A stretch of 64,000 nt of DNA from Candidatus Poseidoniaceae archaeon (lineage in GTDB: Archaea; Thermoplasmatota; Poseidoniia; Poseidoniales; Poseidoniaceae): contig CASIBY010000018.1 in assembly GCA_949373095.1 (NCBI GenBank), positions 62,001 to 126,000 on the forward strand, read 5' to 3'. Shown here piece after piece: positions 8,600 through 17,900 of this stretch. The notes beneath the pieces are model-generated. The model did no database searches and had not been told where the DNA came from. It worked only from the letters and a program-made list of their open reading frames with translations. Numbering within the stretch: position 1 is the first letter of the stretch; each line of letters starts with the position of its first letter. Both the position numbers and the translations under genes were made by a program.

Positions 8600-9472
8600 A
8601 TGGTTCGCCTCGGATCCATCGACTTTCAAGAAGTCGCCTCGGATACGCTTGTTCTTGGATCGAACAAAGGCGGATGGATTTACTCCAGTCAACGTCCAGC
8701 CTACGAAGTTCGGCTACCTGCATTTTTCATCATGAATGAATTTCTAACCCGTGCTGATGTCGCAGCAGCGCTTCAGGCTCCGACTCCATCGGCGAAAGCA
8801 AACCTACCAATGGACGACCTTACGGCCAACGACGTCGAGGAACTTTGTCAAAACATAATGGAGTCCTCTGAATTTAATACATTTTGCGAGGAAAACGAAG
8901 GGTCGTGGGAAGTCCGCCTCCCCTCGGAATCCGAATGGTATCTTGCCCAGGGCGAAGGGACGTTTACCCTGAGTCCCGGCACTAACGAACGCCTTGTTGA
9001 CGGTCCTGCATCAAACAACAGGGGAGCCATGATGGATGGGCGTCCTCGCCCAAACGAGTTCATCGGCCCCGCATCCTCGCAGTCCGCAGTCATGGCGGTT
9101 CATCCCCGTAATGCAACCGTATTTGCAAAAGGTACGGTCCCATCTCAACGGCCCCTTCCCGGAGTTTATGCGCGCTTAGTACTCTCACCGATACGAACCA
9201 GCCCCGTAAAACGAGTGCCGACATCAACCGATGCAGGAGCCAATATTCGTTCTGAACTTCTTTGGACTACCCTACTCGGAATTGTTCCGTCTTTTGCGAT
9301 ACCAATCGCTCGGGGCATGGGAGCCTACGCCATTGACGGATGGTTCAACCTGTTTTTCGGAGGGTTGTGTGCTGGTTTCATAACCGGTGCAATTTGGAGG
9401 CCGAAACGGCCAACATTACGGTATGATGATGTTCATTCCTTGGAAGATGTATCAGATAGTGTATCCCAATAA
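8600..9472 (+). CDS. Membrane-anchored FGE-sulfatase (SUMF1)-like protein
   Basis: The N-terminal 195 residues look like a reduced formylglycine-generating-enzyme-type (C-type-lectin-like) domain. Features include an early strand with FIMNEFLTRADVAAAL (the family has F.i...EVT...), then WEVRLPSESEWYLAQ (family: yRLPTEAEWEyAa) and PLPGVYARLVL near the end (family: GFRl/v). The central part is shortened, and I do not see the paired cysteines of true formylglycine-generating enzymes. The C-terminus has two hydrophobic helices (LLWTTLLGIVPSFAIPIA and WFNLFFGGLCAGFITGAIW), so it is membrane-bound. The coding end overlaps the convergent malic enzyme by 40 bases. A binding or structural role is more likely than catalysis. 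Confidence 0.6.
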   Translation: MVRLGSIDFQEVASDTLVLGSNKGGWIYSSQRPAYEVRLPAFFIMNEFLTRADVAAALQAPTPSAKANLPMDDLTANDVEELCQNIMESSEFNTFCEENEGSWEVRLPSESEWYLAQGEGTFTLSPGTNERLVDGPASNNRGAMMDGRPRPNEFIGPASSQSAVMAVHPRNATVFAKGTVPSQRPLPGVYARLVLSPIRTSPVKRVPTSTDAGANIRSELLWTTLLGIVPSFAIPIARGMGAYAIDGWFNLFFGGLCAGFITGAIWRPKRPTLRYDDVHSLEDVSDSVSQ

Positions 9473-11754
9473 GACTCACTACGGATAGCATCTGCAGCGC
9501 AGATTGTTGCCATATTGACAATGTGTCGGACACCGTCTTGGCGCGCCACCAATTGAACAGGCCGGTCCATTCCTTCGAGGATTGGGCCCGTCATTTCAGC
9601 ATCTCCAAGTTCCTCTAACAATTTGTAAGCAATGTTGGCTGCTGCAAGATTGGGCAAAACCAAAACGTTGGCTGGACCTTCAAGATTCATGAACGGGTAT
9701 TCGTCTTGAACAAGGGTGTTGAGCGCCGTATCTCCTTGCATGGGGCCGTCAATAACCAATGAGGGGTCGAGTTCTCGAGCCATTAAAACGGCGTCCTCAA
9801 TGCGTTCACTTCGTTGGGCACGAGTGGAACCAAAGTTGGAAAACGATAGCATAGCAACCTTTGGAATGACACCAAACCGTCGAGCAACCTTTGCAGTCTG
9901 GACGGCAATCTCAGCGAGTGTTCTGCTGTCGGGATAGACGTTTACCGTAGCATCAGCAAGGAAAATCGTTCGTCCTTTGATGTTCATCATGTAACATCCA
10001 ATGATACAGTGACTGCCTTTTGATTTACCAATCAGTTGCAAAGGAGGACGTAGCACGTCAGCATAATTCCGGCTTACGCCGCCTACGAATCCATCTGCAT
10101 GACCCAATTGGACCATTTGACTTGCGAAATAAGGCCGGCTTTTGAGCAACCGTGCCGCATCCGGCCATGTGACTCCTTTGCGTTGCCTCCGTGCAAAAAA
10201 TGCATCCGCGTAGACGGTTTTACGTCGCTCATCGTATCTTGGGTCGAACCGTTCATACTCAAAGTGCAGACCCAATTCTCCAATCATTCGGTCAATGCGG
10301 TCAACAGGCCCGAGTAGAATTGGTAGACAGATCCGTTGTTCCGACAATTGTGCAGCAGCACGTAGAACGGCTTCGTTATCTCCTTCCGGGAACACGATTC
10401 GCTTGCCCTTCCCTTTGACTTGGTTGATGACTTGGCGCATGACGGAGTAGGACTCACCGAGACGCGATTCAAGTTCTTCCTTGTAGCGGTCAATGTCAAA
10501 ATCTTCAGCACTAACTCCGGTGATTCCTTCATCTACTGCTGCTTGTGCTACCGCAGCGGCTTCCCAAATCAAAACACGACGGTCAAAGGGCTTCGGTATG
10601 ATGTACTCGGGCCCATATTGCATGACTACACCGTCATAGGCTGCAGAGATGTAATCAGGAACTGGTTCTTTTGCAAGTTGAGCGAGAGCTTGAGTAGCCG
10701 CCATCTTCATGTTTTGAGTAATGTCTCGTGCGCGAACATCCAAGGCACCGCGGAAAATGTAAGGAAAGCCCAGTACGTTATTGACCTGATTCACGTAATC
10801 AGAACGCCCTGTAGCGATGATGGCATCCTGCCTGACTGCAAGGATTTCTTCGGGCAAAATCTCTGGACTAGGGTTGGCTAATGCAAAGATAATCGGTTTG
10901 TTAGCCATACTCTGGACCATGTCTTGGGAAACCAGTCCCCCTCGTGAAAGACCCAACATCACATCGGCGCCCTTCATGGCGTCACTGAGATCCCCCGGAG
11001 CTCGGTCATGAGCGAAGGGCGCTTTGTATTCGTTCAATTCACCTGCATCCAGTCGCTTCTTGGTGACGATACCTTGGCTGTCAACCAGCGTGATGTTCTC
11101 GATGCTCACTCCGATAGCGATGTAATGGTTTGCACATGCAATAGCGGACGCTCCTGCACCGATGACAACAACCTTCAGCGTGTTGAGGGCTTTATCCTGC
11201 AGTTCCGCCGCATTAAGAAGTGCAGCGGCTGAAATAATAGCGGTTCCGTGTTGATCGTCGTGCATGACGGGGACATCGGTCGCTTCTGCAATACGTCGTT
11301 CAATCTCAAAGCATTCAGGGGCTTTGATATCTTCAAGGTTGATCCCTCCAAATGTTTTGGAAATGTTGACAACTGTGCTAATGAATTCTTCAGGATCTTC
11401 GGTATCTACTTCAATATCAAAGACGTCAATTCCTGCAAAGGTCTTCAGAAGCAAGCCTTTCCCTTCCATAACCGGTTTACTGGCTAGTGCCCCAATATTG
11501 CCGAGTCCAAGGACTGCGGTTCCGTTGGAAATAACGGCTACAAGGTTGCCTTTTGACGTGTACTTGTAGGCATCTTCAGGTCGCGCTTCAATCTCCAAAC
11601 AAGGATAGGCTACCCCGGGGGAATATGCCAGGCTCAATTCGTGAGCAGTAGCGTGAGGTTTGGTCGGAACGACCTTGATTTTTCCACGTGGTTCTGCCTC
11701 GTGGTATTCCAGTGCTTCCTTGCGGAGCAATCGCTCTTTGGTTTCTCGTTCCAT
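9433..11754 (-). CDS. maeB: NADP-type malic enzyme with C-terminal phosphotransacetylase domain
   Basis: Oxidatively decarboxylates malate to pyruvate with reduction of NAD(P). Residues 1-420 are the malic enzyme part: LAYSPGVAYPCLEI, VAVISNGTAVLGLGNIGA, the metal site HDDQHGTAI and the nucleotide-binding VVIGAGASAIACANHYI. Residues about 440-773 are a phosphate-acetyltransferase-like domain (VFPEGDNEAVLRAA, FVGGVSRNYADVLRPPLQ, LPNLAAANIAYKLLEELG). In MaeB enzymes this domain is usually a regulatory acetyl-CoA-sensing module. Full length (773 aa) is normal for the bacterial MaeB fusion. The start is backed by AAGGGG about 8 bases upstream. It is divergent from the giant surface-protein gene, with about 200 bases between starts. 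Confidence 0.95.
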   Translation of the reverse strand: MERETKERLLRKEALEYHEAEPRGKIKVVPTKPHATAHELSLAYSPGVAYPCLEIEARPEDAYKYTSKGNLVAVISNGTAVLGLGNIGALASKPVMEGKGLLLKTFAGIDVFDIEVDTEDPEEFISTVVNISKTFGGINLEDIKAPECFEIERRIAEATDVPVMHDDQHGTAIISAAALLNAAELQDKALNTLKVVVIGAGASAIACANHYIAIGVSIENITLVDSQGIVTKKRLDAGELNEYKAPFAHDRAPGDLSDAMKGADVMLGLSRGGLVSQDMVQSMANKPIIFALANPSPEILPEEILAVRQDAIIATGRSDYVNQVNNVLGFPYIFRGALDVRARDITQNMKMAATQALAQLAKEPVPDYISAAYDGVVMQYGPEYIIPKPFDRRVLIWEAAAVAQAAVDEGITGVSAEDFDIDRYKEELESRLGESYSVMRQVINQVKGKGKRIVFPEGDNEAVLRAAAQLSEQRICLPILLGPVDRIDRMIGELGLHFEYERFDPRYDERRKTVYADAFFARRQRKGVTWPDAARLLKSRPYFASQMVQLGHADGFVGGVSRNYADVLRPPLQLIGKSKGSHCIIGCYMMNIKGRTIFLADATVNVYPDSRTLAEIAVQTAKVARRFGVIPKVAMLSFSNFGSTRAQRSERIEDAVLMARELDPSLVIDGPMQGDTALNTLVQDEYPFMNLEGPANVLVLPNLAAANIAYKLLEELGDAEMTGPILEGMDRPVQLVARQDGVRHIVNMATICAADAIRSESYWDTLSDTSSKE

Positions 11755-11809
11755 ACGGACCCCTTATCCAACGGCAGGCACCTATGGTTTGAGTGTTGTG
11801 TGAGTCCTT

Positions 11810-11849
11810 GCTCATGAGATGCGATTCTTTGAGGCTAGGAGTCATGAGC
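11810..11849. promoter_or_regulatory. Paired inverted repeat in divergent promoter region
   Basis: Two copies of an 8-base element, GCTCATGA (11810-11817) and TCATGAGC (11842-11849), face each other 24 bases apart. They lie in the region shared by the malic enzyme (start 11754) and the giant surface-protein gene (start 11957). Each copy also contains the palindrome TCATGA. A weaker TATGAGC follows near 11869. The arrangement could bind a dimeric regulator, but it could also be chance. The rest of 11755-11956 contains A/T-rich TATA-like stretches (around 11855-11870 and 11897-11905) and no gene I can support. Confidence 0.3.
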
Positions 11850-11956
11850 GAAACCGATAATTATGCTTTATGAGCGCGATTTTGAGGCGATTTGTTGACT
11901 TATTGTATAGTCAAGAAGGAGCCCCTTTCAAATACCCTGAAAGTCCGGTGCGTCTT

Positions 11957-14900
11957 ATGAATCCAACCCGAAGGGCTGTGAACGACTCTCGAGCGGCTGG
12001 CCGCGCCCTATCGATGGTGCTGCTGATGGTGCTCATGTCAATGGCGCCATTGCTTACCCTTCAGACGGTTTCGGCTCATGCTGAACCCAGTGGAGTAACA
12101 TGGCCGCTGGAGGGAAGTAACGACACCGGGTGGGTGACCCTCGATGCCATCGGAGCAAACGACTCGGGTAACGGTGCTCAAGCAAGCGCAGATTGGAATC
12201 TGAGTTTTGCGCCCGGGGCCGAATTATCTAACGTCACGCTTGAAATTCGAGTGAGTGGAGAAGATGGAATGGTGATTGAAGGGCCGCTGCTTGCTGTTGA
12301 TGGAATGGGAACAAGTCTGTTTGACTGGTCCGGTTCCGGCATGCTGGGTGAATCCAATCAGTTTGACAATGGTGCCGTGTACGAAGGTCGTTTGAATCCG
12401 AACAGCAATTCGGATGCAGGTTGGACATTACCCTCTGATGCTGAAATTACAGAAATGGTCATTCAAGCCCTTGCTCCCGTTGACCCTGCGGTATCACTAC
12501 GTCCAGTTGAATCCGTCATCCACGACTATGCGGTTCATCCTGAACTTGGATTCATGTATATCGCAGTGAACGATGATCTTCTCATGCTTGATGTCAACGC
12601 GAACCCCATCGTCATTGATATGATGGAATTTACGAATTATTTGGGCATAGATGAAATGGTCGTTGATGCAAACAATGGCCTCCTTCATCTCCTTGCCGGC
12701 GACGGCACAATGCATGCGTTATCTTTGGATAATTCAAGCTTCCAACCTGCCCTACCATCTCTCACAGAATCGTTTGATACCTTCATACTAACAACGAGCG
12801 GTGAAGTCTTCGGAGCTGACGCTAGTGGAGTTTCACAGTGGGACGGTGTCGGTTGGAACAGCGTTCAAACAACCAATGCAGGAACGATCATTCCGGAAGC
12901 GGCTACAACCATGATTGAAGTCAATGGTGTCCTCTACACTGCGTTTGAAGGCGCTGGAGTATACAGATACGACTTGACAACAAACGCTCCGCTCTCGTCT
13001 TGGAATACCGGAAATACGCTTCATTCCGATGATGTTACAACACTGGCTGTTTCTGGAAACCAACTCCTGTTGGGCTCGTCCGATAACGGTCTTGCTCGAT
13101 TTGATTACTCGGCCGGCTTCTGGCTCTCCACATGGACTGCCTCGAATTGGCTTGACAGCAACGATATCGCCGGCCTTGCAAGAGTTGGAGATAACCTCTT
13201 TATTCTCAACGGTCCATCCCTCCATGTCTACAATACTACGAATGGAATATTCTCCACCACATACGCACTCTCTGACTTCGGTTTGCAATCCGAGCCCGAG
13301 GCAATGATGGTATGGGCCAGCCTCGGTCAAGCCTCACCAAGTCAAACAGGGTTGCTTATCAGCGACGGAGAAGGAACACTCGCACATTTGACCCCCGGAA
13401 ACAACCCGATATTGGAAGGGAACATCATGCTCTCAAGTGGACCCACTACGGACGAAATGGGCCTCATTGAGGAGATCAACGGAATCCTTTACATCACAGG
13501 TAACGATGGAACTGGAATCAACCGATTCGACATAGGCAATACGCTTTGGTTACCATCTTGGCCGTTGGCTGATGATGTACAGGCCATGGGCTCAGATGGG
13601 ACGGATTTGTTCCTTGCAACGTCCAACAGCACTGTTGTCCAGCACTCATCTTCAGGTACCGTCCTAAATCAGTGGAACGGACAAGGCTGCTGGGCAACAG
13701 GCTCTGATTTCCTGAGTCTTGACATGAATGCGGATTCAATCGTGGTATCGTTGGAGAACGGTGGGTTTGCAATCATCAATCGTTCACAACCGCAACAATC
13801 TGCATCCTCATGTATCGGTTACGACACTACCAACGGAGTTCCTTCATCCCTTCTTGGAGATGTTGTCCTCAACGGTGGGAGGGCTTATGTGGCTACCGAA
13901 GACAAAGGTATTCTTCGCTATGATATCACCAACGATTCATGGCTAACTCCGTGGGGCTCAACCGGAATTAACGGTGTAAGTTATGCTGGTGTTGCCATGG
14001 TTGGCGACATCCTTCACCTTGGCCTTCAAGGGTACGGCGTTGTCCGAAAGGACATTTCAACTGGAGAGATCCTTGCACCAATTCTTGCTAGTGGGCGGAA
14101 TGCTCCTTTACCAAGCAACCAAATCTATGCGCTTGCAAGTGACGGTTACAACCTCTATATTGGTACGCAACAAGGTGCTCGAAAATGGGACGGAACACAA
14201 ACGACAAGCTTCGGCCAAGGGAGCAGTTGGCAAACCCGTCCAACGCAATTCTATGACTTTGCAGTTGATGCAAGCATCTCAGGAGGTTTCATCTACGCAG
14301 GTACCAACATCGGTGTATGCAAGTACAGCATTGCAACGATGGGCGTCAGTGATTGTCAAAACGTCTACGATGGTATGCCCAACTGGGCTACCTACAGCGT
14401 GAGTTACGACAGCAACTATGTCTATGGAGGCACTACATCGGGAGTCGGGCTCATCACAAAATCAAACTTCCAACATGACTACAATTGGGGAGAAGGCACC
14501 CAAACAGAAAATGCTGTTGTGGAAATCATGGGAGATATAGCCTACATCGGCACCGATGGTCTAGGCGTCCTGCGTTACAACATCACCTCTAACGAATGGC
14601 TCACGCCGTTCACCGAAGACAACGGTGTTCTCGACGGTGGAAATGATGATGTTACTGGAATGGTTGCAGATATCCGTCAAAACCTACTCTGGGTCGGTGG
14701 AAGTGATGGGTTCCAACTCATCAACGTCACCACCGGAGGCGAGGCTTACGACATTGAGAAATCAGACAATCTCTACAGCGCTAATGGAGATCCGTATGGC
14801 ATGATTATTCATAACAACATCATGTATTATCATTCACTTACCGCTAGTGATGAAGTAAGTCGTCTTGACGTATTTAACCTCACCAATCTAGGCAACATTG

Positions 14901-17900
14901 ACATCGGCTCCCAAGTAGGTGAAAACGGTGGAGATATTGTTGGTATGGATTTAGTTGGAGACATTCTCATGACCAGTGTCGTATCTCCTCAATGGTGGAA
15001 TTCTGACGGCTCAGGCGGTATTGGAATGTGGAACACTACAAGCAATTCTTTCGAAACCAACATCCTCCCAACAGGTTCAGTTGACAGAGTTACTTCGTAC
15101 CGTTCAGCCACCGGGAACACATGGGTGTCTTGGGGTGAACTCAAACTTGACCTTTATGCTCCAAACGGAACCCTCGTCAACTCTTGGGATAACTACGAAC
15201 TTCCAATTCGCGGCATAGTAGAATATGATGGTCATGTCCTCTTCGCAGCCGAAGATGGAGTTCATCGCTACAATGAAACCTCCAACCAGTGGGCCGCAAA
15301 ATGGACTGCAGGAAACGGACTTCCAACCAATGCAGGAACAATATTCTACGAGCTGTGGACGGACGGTTCCAACCTCGCTGTTGGAGGAGCACGGTTCCAA
15401 GGATGGGGTGGATTCGCTGAGGGAATTATTTCTCTACGTGACAGCACTGGCGCCTGGTCGTCGTACGCAGCCGACTCATACACAAATATTCCAAACGGAT
15501 ATCCAATTTCAATGGAGATATGCGGTGGAGCACTCAACATTGCCATGTTCAACAACAACGGTGGAATTGCCCGCATCGACCTTCAAAATCAAACCGTACT
15601 GTCAGGATTTGACCGCTCACAACTCGACGGAACTTCCCCAGCGTCCGTGACTTGCGACTCCTCGGACACCCTCTACATCGGATACTATAACGACGATCAA
15701 CCCATTTCCAAATACAGTTTTTCCACAAGCTCATTCCTTGCAAGTTTGACAACAACGAGTCACAACTTACCAAGTGACCGTATCTGGTACGATTCTCTCG
15801 CTCACGCAAACGGGCAACTTATCGTTGGCCACGGTATTGGTAACTCGGGCTCTAATCTCATCGGCGGAGGATACTCCGTGATGTCGTCAAACGGTGCAAC
15901 GACCACTCAAGCCAACGTGCAAAGCGGTGGTTCATCTGTAACCTCCTTCCAATGGCTTGGAGGCACAACAGGCTGGATGATGGGGCAAGCTGGCGGTTCA
16001 TCAGGCTACAGTCACGTCTCAACACTGTCCACACTCGGCATGCAGAAAGTCGTCGACCTCCCAGGCCTTGTTAGTGGTCAGATTACAGCAATGGCTGGAA
16101 ACTCAACTCACATTTGGGCCGCAACAGGCGGTCAACCAGCCCAAGGCCAATTCTCAGGCAACGGCGCTGGCCTCCTTCAAGGAACCTTCCAGCCCAATGG
16201 TGATGTTCAGTGGGAATATGGGTGGACTATGGCTGCGAACTCTCGCGCTACGGATTTCTACCTTCAAGGAGACCAACTCTACATTGCAAGCAATCCTACA
16301 GGATTGATGAAGCTCGATGTCCTCAATAAGAATCTAGCTTCAATTACCGGCTCTCTTCACGACAAATTTGACCAAATGGAACTCTACAACAATCACCTCG
16401 TTATCGGTTTAGCCGGTGAAGGAGGAAGCCCTCCTGGCGTCCAAACCTTCGACCTCAATACGCAACAGTTTGACGGAGGACGGCTTATCGCAGGCCTGCC
16501 ATCCAATATTGTCAACGGATTTGACGATTCAAGCAACATCATGTACATCGGAACAAATGGTGGGCTTGGTCGGTTTAACATCACAACAGCAACAAACGAT
16601 TGGATGGATTCAGTAACGATCAACAGCGGCCTCCAAGACAATGTCATTGAAGACGTTCTAGTAATCGGAACCAATGTCTTCCTCGCTACCCCGTCTGGAC
16701 TGATCATTTGGGATGAAATCACTGAAACATCCACTCTCATGGACACATCTGACGGACTGATGGCTACCTCCACATGGGGCCTCACCAAGATACCCGTTGG
16801 ACAAATGGCACCGGCCCCTGTTCTTGTCCTGAGTCACGATGGTCGCGGAGCAGACCGTCCCGGTGTTACGATGATTAACGTCGGAACCATGCAAGTCATC
16901 TCAACCCACAGGTTTGACCAATTACCATCCAACACTGTGACCGCCCTAACTGGCGATTGGTGGGGCTTACACATTGCAACTGATATCGGCCCAATGACCC
17001 ACTGGAATTCTTCTGATACAATGTTTGAGGACGGTTTGGCATCCTATCAAACTCCCACTTGGCCGGTTGAAGGAATGATGAGCAACGGCGACGAACTCAT
17101 CGCATTCAGCAGTTCTTCGGCTACGCTAAGCGAATCAAGAACAAACAGCCATGCACGACTCACATCATTCAATCAAGGCGACATCGTTGATGGAATCGTA
17201 ACTGGGTCTCATGTATGGCTCACAACAACGGAAGGATTGGTTGGATGGCAGACTAACGGCCAATATACTGAGGTTGATGATTACACAATGAGAAGAGCCC
17301 ACCCTCTCACCGTCCGAGCCCTCTCAAACTCTCAGGGAACAGGTGGTTCAGGCCTCAATATCACGGACATGACACATCCTGGCGTTGACATTCCCTTGGT
17401 GGACCCAACCGCGCCCTTCGCTCTCGACGCCACCAAAGGAAGTGCTGGCCCTCATGGAATCATGTTGCAAAAGGTCCCTCTTGTGTTCACCTCTTCCGAA
17501 AACGGTGCGGCGATATGGGCTCGTTCAATGTCGGTAAAATACGATGCAACCGTCGACCTCAGTCAAGACCCGAATCTCGGTTCAACGCTTCAATTAGCTC
17601 TTGATAACGGATTGCTTTACGACAATACTCGCCATGTTAAACTCCGGCTCTATTCACCGTCAAACGGTTCGATGGAAGCCAGAATTACCTACGACTACAT
17701 TCGCACTGACACACCTGTTGACATGGAAGGTCTTGTTGACCGTCCTGATGACGGCGGAAGTACATTGACCGCATCTTGGTCTTTGGTCCATGACGAGGAC
17801 TTCTCACGATACCTCATTTTCCTCAATGAAGGCCCGTGGGCTACCGCACCGAACGAGCTTGCTTTGATGGGACAAACACCCGACAAGGCAGTTTCCCTTC

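Noticed and set aside
14000-16000. Overlapping ORFs of 60-141 aa within the giant surface-protein gene
   Set aside because: They are shadows of a single clearly coding frame with regular protein repeats; none has a plausible independent start or domain.
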